Positions 16,360 through 25,359 of a stretch of 64,000 nt of DNA are shown in pieces. Made by a program: the position numbers and the translations under genes. The notes below the pieces were generated by a model. It did not search any database. It saw only the letters and a program-made list of their open reading frames with translations, and was not told the DNA's origin. The DNA lies in assembly GCF_900109775.1 (NCBI RefSeq), contig NZ_FOAX01000003.1:186001-250000 (forward strand). Reading direction: 5' to 3'. Each line of letters starts with the position of its first letter. Position 1 is the first letter of the stretch. The DNA comes from Pseudoxanthomonas sp. GM95 (GTDB lineage: Bacteria; Pseudomonadota; Gammaproteobacteria; Xanthomonadales; Xanthomonadaceae).

Positions 16360-17141
16360 GCCCCCATTTTCTCACGCGCAGCGCCCCGGCGCCGCCACGT
16401 GAGCACCGCCGCGGTGGCCAGCACCGCCAGCGCCAGCCCGAACCACTGCACCGCATAGCCCAGGTGGCGCTCAGGCGGCAGGGTGTTGGGCAGCACGTCC
16501 AGGTCGCGCGGATAGCCGATCGGCAGCGCCGGATCGAGCTTCAACACCCGTGGCGCAAGGGTTTTCAGCTTCAAAGCCGCCGCCAGCGTGGCCGGCTGCA
16601 AGGCCACCACCAGCAGGTCGCCATCGCCTTGCGCCACCGCCGCGCCGCGGATCAGGCCGGGCGAAGGTGGTGCAACAAGCAATCCCGAAATCTGACGCGA
16701 TCCAGGCAACGGCGCGATCACCGGCAGCGCGCGATCACCGCGCAGCGGCTGCCAGCCCAGTTCCACCAGCAATGCAGGCCCGCCGTTCGCAGGCAGGAAC
16801 GGCCGATAGACCCGCACGCCCGGCTGGCCATCGCGCACCTGGTTGTCCAGCAAGACCGCCGGCCCGTCGGCGAACCGCCCCTGCCCCGCCGCCCAATCGA
16901 TGCCGTCAACACGCGCGTCCTGCGCGGCGACCGAGAGCGGCACCGGCTGGCGTGCCTGCAGCGTGTGCTGGACCTGCGCCAGCAGCGCGCGCTTCTGTTC
17001 GGCGCGACCGTATTGCCATACCCCCAGCGCGCTGAAACCGACGGCGACCAGGATCGCCAGCGTCCAACCCGCGGCCAGCGGCATGCGACGCCGGCTCACA
17101 CGCGGCGCCGAAGCGACTGCGATAATCGGCTCATGCGGCAT
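16356..17141 (-). CDS. SURF1 family cytochrome oxidase biogenesis protein
   Basis: A 261-residue inner-membrane protein with two terminal helices (WTLAILVAVGFSALGVWQYGRA and the C-terminal FGLALAVLATAAVLTWR) around a periplasmic domain containing LLDNQVRDGQPGVRVYRPF and VELGWQPL. This layout and the motifs match SURF1, which helps place heme A in oxidase subunit I. It is the first gene of the minus-strand heme A operon. Its start lies 20 bp from the start of a divergent small membrane protein, so the two share a promoter region. Confidence 0.93.
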   Translation of the reverse strand: MPHEPIIAVASAPRVSRRRMPLAAGWTLAILVAVGFSALGVWQYGRAEQKRALLAQVQHTLQARQPVPLSVAAQDARVDGIDWAAGQGRFADGPAVLLDNQVRDGQPGVRVYRPFLPANGGPALLVELGWQPLRGDRALPVIAPLPGSRQISGLLVAPPSPGLIRGAAVAQGDGDLLVVALQPATLAAALKLKTLAPRVLKLDPALPIGYPRDLDVLPNTLPPERHLGYAVQWFGLALAVLATAAVLTWRRRGAAREKMGA

Positions 17142-17161
17142 CGCGCCGCACCGAGGTGCGC

Positions 17162-17380
17162 ATGAACGATTCGCTCAAAACGCTGTTGATCGTCGCCTTC
17201 CTGATCATGATCGTGTGGAACCTCGGCGCCGGCCTGTATTACCTGCTGGTCGACCGCGGCCAGACCAAACGCACCGTACGCGCACTGAGTTGGCGCATCG
17301 GCCTGTCGGTCGCGCTGTTCGCGCTGGTGGTGCTGGGCATCTGGAGCGGTGTGATCAAGCCACATGGGATCACACCGTAA
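17162..17380 (+). CDS. DUF2909 twin-transmembrane protein
   Basis: A 72-residue protein with two membrane helices (LLIVAFLIMIVWNLGAGLYYLL and LSVALFALVVLGIWSGVI) joined by a basic loop. It fits the DUF2909 or twin-transmembrane family found inside cytochrome oxidase loci of gammaproteobacteria. I choose the ATG at 17162, with gagg at 17153-17156 as ribosome site, over the GTG at 17156. It is on the opposite strand to both flanking cox operons. An assembly role is inferred from position only. Confidence 0.8.
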   Translation: MNDSLKTLLIVAFLIMIVWNLGAGLYYLLVDRGQTKRTVRALSWRIGLSVALFALVVLGIWSGVIKPHGITP

Positions 17381-17403
17381 CGCAACCGGACGCGCCGGTT
17401 GCG
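17381..17403. terminator. Hairpin between the DUF2909 gene and ctaE
   Basis: Perfect 9-bp stem cgcaaccgg (17381-17389) / ccggttgcg (17395-17403) with loop acgcg, starting at the base after the + strand stop and 17 bases from the end of ctaE. It has no T-run. It is well placed to end both convergent transcripts. Confidence 0.55.
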
Positions 17404-17419
17404 TCGGCGCACGACGCGC

Positions 17420-18298
17420 TTAGAGCACGTAGACGAACAGGAACAGCGCCAGCCACACCACGTCGACGAAGTGCCAGTACCACGCCGCGGCTTCGAAGGC
17501 GAAGTGGTTGTCCTTGGTGAAGTGGCCCTTGAGCACGCGCAGCCACATGATGGCCAGCATCAGCGTGCCCAAGAACACATGCGCGCCGTGAAAGCCGGTG
17601 AGCATGAAGAACGTCGAGCCGTAGATGCCCGAGCCCAGCGTCAGGTTCAACGCGTGGTAGGCGTGGACGTACTCGGTCACCTGGAAATACAGGAAGGTGA
17701 TGCCCAGCAGCACGGTCAAACCGAGCCAGGTCAGCACCATGCTGCGATGCCCGGCCTTGAGCGCGTGGTGGGCGATGGTCAGGGTCACGCCGGAGGTCAG
17801 CAGGATCAGCGTGTTGATCAGCGGCAGCCCCCACGCGGGGATGGTCTGGAACTGCCCGCCGACCGCCGCCGGCCCGTTGGTCGGCCAGCCGGCCGAATAG
17901 CCTTCCCACAGCAGCGCGTTGGTCATCACGCCATCGCCGACGCCGCTCAGCCACGGCAGCGACAGCGTGCGCGTGTAGAACAGCGCGCCGAAGAACGCGG
18001 CAAAGAACATCACCTCCGAGAAGATGAACCACACCATCCCCATGCGGAAGGACACATCGACCTGCTTGTTGTAGCTGCCAGCGACCGACTCGCGGATGAC
18101 ATCGCCGAACCACATGAACAAGGTCGCCGCCAGCATCGCGATGCCGATGAAGAACATCCACCGGCCCCAGGCCGCGTCATTGAGCCAGCTGGCCACGCCG
18201 ATCATCAGCACGAACATCGCAATCGACCCGACGAAGGGCCACTTGCTCTGGTGCGGCACGAAATAGACATCGGCATCGTGGGAGTGGGTCTGCGCCAT
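17420..18298 (-). CDS. ctaE: Cytochrome c oxidase subunit III
   Basis: A 292-residue inner-membrane subunit III of the aa3-type oxidase. It starts MAQTHSHDADVYFVPHQSKWPF at the ATG at 18298 and has seven helices. Conserved blocks include FRMGMVWFIFSEVMFFAAFF, GVTLTIAHHALKAG, and the C-terminal TGFHGAHVFLG and WYWHFVDVVWLALFLFVYVL. It is the last gene of the ctaC-ctaD-small ORF-ctaG-ctaE operon, 16 bp after ctaG. A hairpin follows its stop. Confidence 0.97.
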   Translation of the reverse strand: MAQTHSHDADVYFVPHQSKWPFVGSIAMFVLMIGVASWLNDAAWGRWMFFIGIAMLAATLFMWFGDVIRESVAGSYNKQVDVSFRMGMVWFIFSEVMFFAAFFGALFYTRTLSLPWLSGVGDGVMTNALLWEGYSAGWPTNGPAAVGGQFQTIPAWGLPLINTLILLTSGVTLTIAHHALKAGHRSMVLTWLGLTVLLGITFLYFQVTEYVHAYHALNLTLGSGIYGSTFFMLTGFHGAHVFLGTLMLAIMWLRVLKGHFTKDNHFAFEAAAWYWHFVDVVWLALFLFVYVL

Positions 18299-18314
18299 CA
18301 CGCGTTCCTTGGAC

Positions 18315-18917
18315 TTAAGGCGCCGAGCGCGCCGTGGGAGCCGCCGCCGCGCCGTTGAGGCGGGCGGTGAGCACATCGTTCTTGAAGAAGGTGTACGACA
18401 ACGTCACGGTGGACACATCGGCCGGCAGGTCCGGATCGATCATGAAACGCACCGGCATGTCACGGCTCTCGCCGGCCTCAAGCGTCTGCGCGGTGAAGCA
18501 GAAGCATTCGGTCTTGACGAAATACTGCGAGGCGCGCGCCGGCGCCACCGACGGCACCGCGCTGCCGACGATCGAACGCTTGCCCTCGTTACGCGCGAAG
18601 AACTGCGCGTCGTAGAGCTTGCCCGGCGTGACCTGCATGCGCTGCACTTCCGGATGGAACGCCCACGGCAATTTGGAATTGACCCCGCCATCGAACTCGA
18701 CCGTGACCATGCGCGGCTTGGCTTCCGCACCGGCAACCAGCGCCTGGCCAGGGCCTTTCTCCAGGCGCACGCCGAACACCTTCTCGCACGCCAACCGGTA
18801 CAGCGGCACCAGCGAGAAGGTCAGGATGAACACCGCCACGGCCACGCCGATCATCCGCGGCAGACCCGCCGTGCGGCGGTTCTGTGCGGGTGCCTGCGGC
18901 GCGCCGGTGTCGCTCAT
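18315..18917 (-). CDS. ctaG: Cytochrome c oxidase assembly protein CtaG/COX11
   Basis: A 200-residue membrane-anchored copper chaperone that delivers Cu to the CuB site of subunit I. One N-terminal helix (MIGVAVAVFILTFSLVPLY) is followed by the periplasmic domain with the copper-binding CFCF motif (VKTECFCFTAQTL) and the conserved FMIDPDLP segment. The ATG overlaps the stop of the preceding 44-codon gene by four bases. Order and motifs are those of a standard aa3 oxidase operon. Confidence 0.96.
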   Translation of the reverse strand: MSDTGAPQAPAQNRRTAGLPRMIGVAVAVFILTFSLVPLYRLACEKVFGVRLEKGPGQALVAGAEAKPRMVTVEFDGGVNSKLPWAFHPEVQRMQVTPGKLYDAQFFARNEGKRSIVGSAVPSVAPARASQYFVKTECFCFTAQTLEAGESRDMPVRFMIDPDLPADVSTVTLSYTFFKNDVLTARLNGAAAAPTARSAP

Positions 18918-19048
18918 GTCCGCAGCACGCCGGACAGGATGAAGGCGATGTAGATCGCCACGGCGATGCCACCGGCGATCAGCGCGGTGGTGCGCGTCGC
19001 GCGGCGACGACGCTGGGCTTCATCCATCGGGGCGCGTGGCGCGGCCAT
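18914..19048 (-). CDS. 44-residue single-helix membrane protein in the cox operon
   Basis: A short frame read directly from the sequence between ctaD and cta[20 protein letters not shown], then a single hydrophobic helix (ALIAGGIAVAIYIAFILSGV), ending LRT. Its ATG (19046-19048) overlaps the ctaD stop by one base, and its TGA (18914-18916) overlaps the ctaG start by four. This leaves no room for it to be non-coding within a tightly coupled operon. The basic N-terminus predicts a cytosolic N-terminus with the helix crossing the inner membrane. Small unnamed genes sit here in related genomes. It may be an oxidase accessory subunit or assembly peptide. Confidence 0.75.
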   Translation of the reverse strand: MAAPRAPMDEAQRRRRATRTTALIAGGIAVAIYIAFILSGVLRT

Positions 19049-20661
19049 CAGTGCCCGATGTCCTCGTGGGCCAGGTCACCGGGCTTGAGCACCGGCGGCG
19101 TGGTGAAGGTATGCGCCGGCGCCGGCGAAGGCACTGTCCACTCCAGGCCCTTGGCCGCTTCCCAGGAACGCGCCTCGGCGCGCTCGCCCTTCTTCAACGA
19201 CCAGCCCAGGATCGCGGCCATCATGAAGGGCGTCAGGAACATGCCGTAAGCGCCGATGGAGCTGATGAAGTTCCAGTCGGCAAACACCACGTTGTAGTCC
19301 GGGATGCGACGCGGCATGCCCGCCAAACCGAGGAAGTGCTGAGGGAAGAACAGCACGTTGACGAACACCACCGTCCACCAGAAATGGAACTTGCTCCAGA
19401 ACTGGCTGTACATGCGTCCGGTCCACTTCGGCCACCAGTAGTAGGTGGCCGCGATGATCGAGAACACCGCGCCGGTCACCAGCACGTAGTGGAAGTGCGC
19501 CACCACGAAGTAGGTGTCGTGGTACTGGAAGTCAGCTGGCACGATCGCCAGCATCAGGCCCGAGAACCCGCCGATGGTGAAGAGGATCACGAACGCCACC
19601 GCCCACAGCATCGGCGTTTCGAAGCTCAGCGAGCCCTTCCACATCGTGGAGACCCAGTTGAACACTTTCACGCCGGTCGGGATGGCGATGAGCATGGTGG
19701 CGAACATGAAGTACAGCTCGCCACCGAGCGGCATGCCGACGGCGAACATGTGGTGCGCCCACACGATGAAGGACAGGAACGCGATCGACGCGGTCGCATA
19801 GACCATCGCCTGGTAGCCGAACAGCGGCTTGCGGCTGAAGGTCGGGATGATCTCGCTGGCCACGCCGAAGGCGGGCAGGATCATGATGTAGACCTCGGGA
19901 TGGCCGAAGAACCAGAAGATGTGCTGGTACATCACCGGGTCGCCGCCGCCAGCCGCGTTGAAGAAGCTGGTGCCGAAGAAGCGATCGGTCAGCAGCATCG
20001 TCACCGCGCCTGCCAGCACCGGCATCACCGCGATCAGCAGGAAGGCGGTGATCAGCCAGGTCCAGGTGAAGATCGGCATCTTCAGCAGGTCCAGGCCCGG
20101 CGCACGCATGTTGAGGATGGTGGCGATGATGTTGATCGCGCCCATGATCGAACTGATGCCGGCCACGTGGATGGCGAACACGCTGAAGGCCACGTTCGCG
20201 CCGCCCTGCAGCGACAGCGGCGGATACAGCGTCCAGCCACCGGCCGGTGCACCGCCGGGCAGGAACAGCGTCAGCAGCAGCATCGAGAACGCCACCGGCA
20301 ACAGCCAGAACGACCAGTTGTTCATGCGCGGCAGCGCCATGTCCGGCGCGCCGATCTGCAGCGGGATCATCCAGTTGCCCAGGCCGACGAAGGCCGGCAT
20401 CACGCCGCCGAAGATCATCACCAGCGCATGCACGGTGGTCATCTGGTTGAAGAACTCGGGCTTGACGAACTGTAGGCCCGGCTCCATCAGCTCAGCGCGG
20501 ATGACGACGCTCATCGCCGCACCGATCACGAACATGATGAAGCTGAAGATCAGGTAGAGCGTGCCGATGTCCTTGTGGTTCGTCGAAAAGAACCAGCGCT
20601 CGACGAAACCCTGCTTGTGCGCATGGTGATCGTCGTGATGCTCTGCGGCGGAGTGGGCCAT
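19048..20661 (-). CDS. ctaD: Cytochrome c oxidase subunit I
   Basis: The 537-residue catalytic subunit with low-spin heme A, heme a3 and CuB. Visible landmarks are the twelve-helix core, [21 protein letters not shown] (heme a ligand region), [14 protein letters not shown] with the CuB His-Tyr pair, [11 protein letters not shown] with two CuB histidines, and [14 protein letters not shown] with the heme a3/a ligands. It follows ctaC by 38 bp and is coupled to the small ORF behind it. Length and motifs are standard for an aa3-type oxidase. Confidence 0.98.
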   Translation of the reverse strand: MAHSAAEHHDDHHAHKQGFVERWFFSTNHKDIGTLYLIFSFIMFVIGAAMSVVIRAELMEPGLQFVKPEFFNQMTTVHALVMIFGGVMPAFVGLGNWMIPLQIGAPDMALPRMNNWSFWLLPVAFSMLLLTLFLPGGAPAGGWTLYPPLSLQGGANVAFSVFAIHVAGISSIMGAINIIATILNMRAPGLDLLKMPIFTWTWLITAFLLIAVMPVLAGAVTMLLTDRFFGTSFFNAAGGGDPVMYQHIFWFFGHPEVYIMILPAFGVASEIIPTFSRKPLFGYQAMVYATASIAFLSFIVWAHHMFAVGMPLGGELYFMFATMLIAIPTGVKVFNWVSTMWKGSLSFETPMLWAVAFVILFTIGGFSGLMLAIVPADFQYHDTYFVVAHFHYVLVTGAVFSIIAATYYWWPKWTGRMYSQFWSKFHFWWTVVFVNVLFFPQHFLGLAGMPRRIPDYNVVFADWNFISSIGAYGMFLTPFMMAAILGWSLKKGERAEARSWEAAKGLEWTVPSPAPAHTFTTPPVLKPGDLAHEDIGH

Positions 20662-20699
20662 GGGGCGTGTTCCTCGAAAGCAGCGATGTGGCGGAAAGA

Positions 20700-21647
20700 T
20701 CAGGCCTGCGGGGACGCAGGCGCTGCTTCAGTAGCGGCGGGCGCGACGCTGGCGCTGGCCGCGGGCGCGGCCTGCTCGGGCGTGACATCCGGTGCGGGCG
20801 AACCTTCCGCGGGTGCCGGCGCAGCGGGCGCGTCCGGCTTCTGCGTGGCGAGCCATTGCTGGAACTCGGCCTTGGACACCGCGCGCACCACGATCGGCAT
20901 GAAGCCGTGGTCCTTGCCGCATAGCTCGGCGCACTGGCCGCGGTAGACGCCGGGTTCTTCGATGTTGGTCCAGGCCTCGTTGATCAGGCCTGGGATCGCG
21001 TCCTGCTTCCAGCCCAGCGCCGGCACCCACCAGGAGTGGATGACGTCATCGGCGGTGATCACGAAGCGGATCTTGGTATCCACCGGCAGCACCAGCGGAT
21101 GGTCCACGTCCAGCAGGTAATGCGGGTTGGAGGCGACGGTCGGCACCTGGCCGGACTGGCGCATCTGGTCCGAACCGCGGTCCAGGCGGCTGGTGAATTC
21201 CACGCCTTGGCCCAGGTATTCGTACTTCCACATCCACTGGTAGCCGGTGACCTTGATAGTCATTTCCGAATCGCGGGTGTCGTACATGGCGATCAGCTTG
21301 GCCGTGGCCGGCCAGGCCATCACCACCAGGATGATCACCGGCACAATGGTCCAGATCAGCTCGGCCGTGGTGTTGTGGCTGAAGGTCGCTGCGACCGCGC
21401 CCTTGGACTTGCGGAACTTGAACATCGCATAGCCCATCGCGCCGAACACGATGACGCCGATGACCACGCACACCCACAGCGCCACCATGTGCGCTTCATA
21501 GGCCATCCGGGCGGTATGGGTCACGCCCTTGCCCATGTTGAGCTGCCATTCCTTGGGATCGGCCTGTTGGGCCAGTGCCATCCCCGGAAGTCCCGCCAGT
21601 GCCAGCAGCACGCCAGCGTGCCTGCACCAAGCCTTCAGTTGCGTCAT
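20700..21647 (-). CDS. ctaC: Cytochrome c oxidase subunit II (CuA)
   Basis: This 315-residue subunit accepts electrons from cytochrome c. It has a signal peptide ([15 protein letters not shown]), two membrane helices ([22 protein letters not shown] and [18 protein letters not shown]) and a periplasmic cupredoxin domain. The CuA ligands lie in HSWWVPALG and [12 protein letters not shown]. The last ~40 residues are an Ala/Pro/Glu-rich tail that is longer than usual and probably disordered. It is the first cox structural gene, 27 bp behind a DUF2244 gene, so the transcript likely begins upstream of that gene. Confidence 0.97.
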   Translation of the reverse strand: MTQLKAWCRHAGVLLALAGLPGMALAQQADPKEWQLNMGKGVTHTARMAYEAHMVALWVCVVIGVIVFGAMGYAMFKFRKSKGAVAATFSHNTTAELIWTIVPVIILVVMAWPATAKLIAMYDTRDSEMTIKVTGYQWMWKYEYLGQGVEFTSRLDRGSDQMRQSGQVPTVASNPHYLLDVDHPLVLPVDTKIRFVITADDVIHSWWVPALGWKQDAIPGLINEAWTNIEEPGVYRGQCAELCGKDHGFMPIVVRAVSKAEFQQWLATQKPDAPAAPAPAEGSPAPDVTPEQAAPAASASVAPAATEAAPASPQA

Positions 21648-21674
21648 TGCCTAGACCCCACCCAGTGTCATCGG

Positions 21675-22148
21675 TCACGGCCGCAGCGCGGCCGCCAGTA
21701 AAGCGCGTAACTGTGTTGCCAAAGCCTTCCGTTCGTCCGGACCCAGAAGCGCTCCCACTTCAACGATCCGTCCGCTGGAGGAGAGCGTCACCAAGCCATC
21801 CTCGCCTCCGGTTCCCAGCCGCACCCAGTAGGGATGCGCGCGGAACGCGGGGGCGGGCTGCGTCGAGCGCCGCACCTCTACCAGTTCCGGGCCGATCGCG
21901 ATCACTTCATCGCGCTGCCCGGATTTCCATACCGCCCGCAATGCGGCTCCGACCAAGACCGTGTGCAGCGCGGCGAACAGGGGCGCGAACACATTGCCGG
22001 CCCACCAGCCCACCGCTGCCGCACCCCACATCAGGGCCGAACAGGCCGCGAACAGCCGCATGAACCCGGAAGCATCCAAGGCCCTGGGTGGCCGCAACGT
22101 GAGCTGCGTGCCGCGTCCCTCCGGCCCCTGTGACATCACCTCGATCAT
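21675..22148 (-). CDS. DUF2244 family membrane protein
   Basis: A 157-residue protein with two close membrane helices (FMRLFAACSALMWGAAAVGWWAG and FAPLFAALHTVLVGAALRAVW) and a C-terminal beta-rich domain (AHPYWVRLGTGGEDGLVTLSSSGRIVEVGALLG). The topology and the F-x-P..W-x-R-x segment are those of DUF2244 proteins, which commonly precede coxB. I use the start at 22148 (MIEVMSQG). It lies 27 bp upstream of ctaC on the same strand and is probably co-transcribed with the oxidase genes. The role is unknown. Confidence 0.8.
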   Translation of the reverse strand: MIEVMSQGPEGRGTQLTLRPPRALDASGFMRLFAACSALMWGAAAVGWWAGNVFAPLFAALHTVLVGAALRAVWKSGQRDEVIAIGPELVEVRRSTQPAPAFRAHPYWVRLGTGGEDGLVTLSSSGRIVEVGALLGPDERKALATQLRALLAAALRP

Positions 22149-22188
22149 GTCGCCGCCCCGCACCTGTCACGCTGCGGAAAACACCTGA

Positions 22189-22217
22189 ATGGTAGCCGCG
22201 GGGGCAGACCCCGGCAA
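22189..22217 (-). promoter_or_regulatory. Candidate promoter of the DUF2244-ctaC operon
   Basis: Read on the minus strand, TTGCCG (22212-22217) and TACCAT (22189-22194) are separated by 17 bases, about 40 bases upstream of the DUF2244 start. The match to sigma-70 is moderate. The spacer itself contains a short gggg-cagac-cccc inverted repeat. Confidence 0.4.
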
Positions 22218-22545
22218 CCAAGCCGGGAATTGTGCAAGCGCACATAAATTGGCGGCCGCTCAAGGACTTGGCGCCGTCGATGCGGCACGCGTCTAGTGGC
22301 GATCGCACGCGAGTGCACGCAGCAAGCGGTTTGCTTCGTTCGCCACCCGAAACCAGCGCCCGCCAGGATGACGCGGAGCACGACACGACGCCTGCGGCCA
22401 TTGCACCAAAGGTGGAGACGCCTTGGCGCTGATACCGCGTCCCGGCGCAGGTGACGCATCGGGGCTGAAAGCGCCGCCTGCGCCTTCAAGGCGCCCACCT
22501 TGGCAGCGCGATCATTGTCGCGATGCATCACAAATCGCGAACGAC

Positions 22546-22561
22546 TTCACACTTGTGTGGA
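22546..22561. promoter_or_regulatory. Palindrome upstream of the diguanylate cyclase
   Basis: ttcacac (22546-22552) and gtgtgga (22555-22561) form an inverted repeat around TT with one mismatch, in an AT-rich patch. It is a possible regulator binding site for the following GGDEF gene. No regulator gene is adjacent. Confidence 0.3.
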
Positions 22562-22645
22562 AAATGAATACGGTGGCACGGTCTTTGCTGCGCTGTGCGT
22601 CACAGCAGTGGCGACGCACGCTGTCGCCCATAGGGGGACCTGCCC

Positions 22646-23803
22646 ATGGCCAACTCGGTGTTCTTCAGCCTGATCAGCGATTGCACGCTGTCGATCGTGC
22701 TGTTTTTCCTGTTCCTGTATGTCGGCCGGATCTCGCGCTCGCTGCATGGCATCAGCACCTGGGGCGCGGCGCACCTGGTGTACACCCTGGGCGCGGCCTC
22801 GATCGACGTGGTGACCGAAGCCCTACGCGACCGCGGCCATCCGGTGGCCGCAATGCTGGCCACCAACCTGGCCGGCATCGCCGCCGCCATCGGCATGACC
22901 GGCCTGGCCCTGGCGGTGCTGCAGTTCGTCCAGCAACGTCACCTGCGCAAGCGCGAGCTGATCTGGATGCCGCTGGCCATCCTGCTGCCGGTCGGCGCGT
23001 GGTGCATCGCCGGCACCCAGGATTCGCAGGGCGTGGCGTTGAGCATCGTCGAGGTGCTGGCCCTGGCGGTGATGATCTGGCAGTTGCGCCACTTGAACGG
23101 CACGCCCGATCGCGTCCCCGCGCGCCTGATGATGGCCGCCTGCACGCTGCTGATCGGCATCTACAGCAGCGTGGTGCCGGGCTGGTTCAAGGGCTTGTTC
23201 GGCATCGACGACATGTGGGTCAGCACCGATCTGGCGCTGTGGTTCATGCTCAACTTCTGCATGCTGACCCTGACCAGCTTCCACGCGGCCGAAGCCTTGC
23301 GGCGCAGTGCCCTGATCGACCCACTCACCGGCGCGCTCAATCGGCGCGGCCTCAGCCACGGCCTGGACGAGCGCCGCGCGCCCGGTGCCGCGGCGATCCC
23401 TGATGGTGTGGCGGTGCTGGCGCTGGACCTGGACCGTTTCAAGGCGATCAACGACGCGCACGGTCACCACACCGGCGACCGCGTGCTGCAGGCGTTTTCC
23501 GACACGGTGCGCCGCTGCATCCGCCAGGACGATCTGTTCGCGCGCACCGGCGGCGAGGAATTCGTGGTGGTCAGCGTCGGCCTGGACTGCGACGAAGCCG
23601 CGCAGCTGGCCGAGCGCATCCGCGTGGCGACCGAGCAGATGCAGCTGCCGCAGCATCAGGGCCTGCACGTCGGCGTGAGCGTCGGCGTCGCCTGCACCGC
23701 GCGACAGATGGCCGTGCACGAACTGATGGACCTGGCCGACCGCGCGCTCTACGCGGCCAAGCACGGTGGCCGCAACCGCGTGGAACTGCACGAAGCCGCC
23801 TGA
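22646..23803 (+). CDS. Membrane diguanylate cyclase (GGDEF)
   Basis: A 385-residue inner-membrane enzyme predicted to make cyclic di-GMP from GTP. Residues 1-210 form six or seven helices without a recognised sensor fold; the GGDEF domain covers ~220-385. The active-site motif GGEEF is intact at 302-306. The inhibitory I-site RxxD is present as RQDD at 293-296, exactly five residues ahead, so product feedback is expected. DPLTGALNRRG and the DLDRFKAIND metal and substrate segment are also conserved. It is transcribed alone, divergently from the cytochrome oxidase operon. The input signal is unknown. Confidence 0.93.
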   Translation: MANSVFFSLISDCTLSIVLFFLFLYVGRISRSLHGISTWGAAHLVYTLGAASIDVVTEALRDRGHPVAAMLATNLAGIAAAIGMTGLALAVLQFVQQRHLRKRELIWMPLAILLPVGAWCIAGTQDSQGVALSIVEVLALAVMIWQLRHLNGTPDRVPARLMMAACTLLIGIYSSVVPGWFKGLFGIDDMWVSTDLALWFMLNFCMLTLTSFHAAEALRRSALIDPLTGALNRRGLSHGLDERRAPGAAAIPDGVAVLALDLDRFKAINDAHGHHTGDRVLQAFSDTVRRCIRQDDLFARTGGEEFVVVSVGLDCDEAAQLAERIRVATEQMQLPQHQGLHVGVSVGVACTARQMAVHELMDLADRALYAAKHGGRNRVELHEAA

Positions 23804-23832
23804 CGGCAAGAACGCACTAGGCAAGCTAACAC

Positions 23833-23864
23833 CGCCCCAAAAGAAACCCCGCACAAGGCGGGGT
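23833..23864 (-). terminator. Intrinsic terminator after fadL
   Basis: Stem accccgc (23846-23852) / gcggggt (23858-23864) with loop acaag. On the minus strand the stem is followed by ttcttttgggg, a U-rich tail that suits termination of the FadL gene ending at 23914. It may also stop the convergent cyclase transcript. Confidence 0.65.
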
Positions 23865-23913
23865 GTCTTCACTGCAAGTTTGAAGTGCGTGCCGGCAGCG
23901 CCGGCGCGCGCGA

Positions 23914-25263
23914 TCAGAACTTGTAGGTGTACGAACCGGCCAGGATGTCGCCGGTCACATCGAACGAACCGGCCAGCGTGCTGGCGGTCACCGAGGTCTC
24001 GTTGACGGTCGGATCGGTGGTGAACAGGTGGGTGTAGCCCACGTTCCACTCGCTGCTGGCCGACGGGGTCCAGGTCAGGCCCAGCGACAGCCACTTGCGG
24101 GTGGTGTCGGGCACGCGCACGTCGCGGTACTCGGACTGGGTCGGGGTCTGGTCATAGGCCAGGCCGCCACGGAAGGTCAGCGCATCGCTCACCTTGTAGT
24201 CGGCACCGATCGAGACGAAGGTCGTGTCGCGGTAGTTGAAGGCCAGGGTGGTATCCGGCTGGGCCGAAGCGAAGTCGACGGTGACCTTGTCGAACTTGCT
24301 CCACGCGGTGCGGGTCACGTCCGCCATCACAGTCCACTGGTCGTTGACGATGTGGGTGAAGCTGGCGGTCGCGGTGGCCGGCAGGATGATCTTGGCCTTG
24401 CCGTCGGTGTCGACGTACTGACCCGGCGCGGCCACGGCGAGCACGGCGGCGGCCTGGCCCGGGACATCGAAGTAGGCCTTGCCGTTGTCGATCTTGTGGT
24501 CGACCTGCGAGCGATAGGTCAGGCCGATGTGGGTGTTCTCATCGATGCTGAACAGGCCACCGAGGGTGAAGCCCACTTCGGTGCTGTCGCCCTTGATGCG
24601 CGAGTAGCCGTCCGCGCTGCCCGGGGCGAAGCCCGGCACGCGCTGGGCATACAGCGCGGTGCCGAAGTCGATCGCGTTGCTCAGGTCCACGTCCAGGCGC
24701 TCGGCGAACACCGATGCACCGAAGGACACCCACGGATTGACGTCGTAGGAGAACGACAGGCCGGCGTCGATGGCCTGCAGCTCGGTCTTGATGCCCTGGT
24801 AGCGGCCGACCCAGTCGCGGTCGTATTCGGTCTTGAAGCCGTACGGCACGGTGAGCGAGGCGCCCAGGTGCATGTTGTCGCTGATCGGGGTGGTGAAGTA
24901 GATCGCCGGGACAGCCGCGATCGTGCCGGCGTCGCCGCCGTCGCCGCCGCTGATCGCGGTGCCGGTGCCGGCACCGGTCGGGCCGACGTAACGGCCGCTG
25001 CCCTTGAAGTCGGCGCCGAAGCTGATGGCGCTGACGCCGAACTCCAGCTGGCGGCCTTCGAGCAGGCGCATGGCGGCCGGGTTGTTCACCACCACGGCGG
25101 TATCACCGGGGGCACTGGCCGAGCCAGCGAACGCGCGGCCCTGGGCCTTGGCGCTGTTTTCCTTCAGCTGGAAGGCGGCTGCGTGGGCGTGGCCACTGAC
25201 GAGCGCGCCGGTGATACCGACGGCCAGCAGGGAAACACGAAACAGGTTCTGGGAAGACAGCAT
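23914..25263 (-). CDS. fadL: FadL-family outer-membrane long-chain fatty acid transporter
   Basis: A 449-residue outer-membrane barrel protein. The signal peptide ends near AHAAAFQLKENSAKAQGRAFAG; this first mature stretch, followed by NPAAM, is the FadL signature that forms the N-terminal hatch. The C-terminus ends in an aromatic residue (SYTYKF) for outer-membrane insertion. I take the ATG at 25263, which has GGAG eight bases upstream, over an ATG seven codons earlier. Its promoter region contains a perfect palindrome, suggesting control by a fatty-acid-type repressor. Confidence 0.93.
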   Translation of the reverse strand: MLSSQNLFRVSLLAVGITGALVSGHAHAAAFQLKENSAKAQGRAFAGSASAPGDTAVVVNNPAAMRLLEGRQLEFGVSAISFGADFKGSGRYVGPTGAGTGTAISGGDGGDAGTIAAVPAIYFTTPISDNMHLGASLTVPYGFKTEYDRDWVGRYQGIKTELQAIDAGLSFSYDVNPWVSFGASVFAERLDVDLSNAIDFGTALYAQRVPGFAPGSADGYSRIKGDSTEVGFTLGGLFSIDENTHIGLTYRSQVDHKIDNGKAYFDVPGQAAAVLAVAAPGQYVDTDGKAKIILPATATASFTHIVNDQWTVMADVTRTAWSKFDKVTVDFASAQPDTTLAFNYRDTTFVSIGADYKVSDALTFRGGLAYDQTPTQSEYRDVRVPDTTRKWLSLGLTWTPSASSEWNVGYTHLFTTDPTVNETSVTASTLAGSFDVTGDILAGSYTYKF

Positions 25264-25359
25264 TGAATGATCTCCGGAAGACATAATGTGGAACTGCCCG
25301 CGTCGTCGCGCCTGGAACCGCCACTAGGTGCGGTTCCCTGCGCGCCGGAATCCCCTCCC

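Larger units (their letters stand above)
22149..22645. other. Divergent regulatory gap between the cox operon and a diguanylate cyclase
   Basis: About 500 bases with no gene that I can support. It holds a candidate promoter for the cox operon (22189-22217), a GC-rich middle with short hairpins (gcgcc-ttcaa-ggcgc near 22474) and, on the right, a 16-bp palindrome (22546-22561) some 85 bases before the cyclase start. The apparent open frames here lack ribosome sites and have shadow-like composition. Confidence 0.5.

Noticed and set aside
22145..22531. 128-codon frame on the minus strand in the cox-cyclase gap
   Set aside because: It overlaps the start of the DUF2244 gene and the proposed promoter, and its composition is not protein-like.
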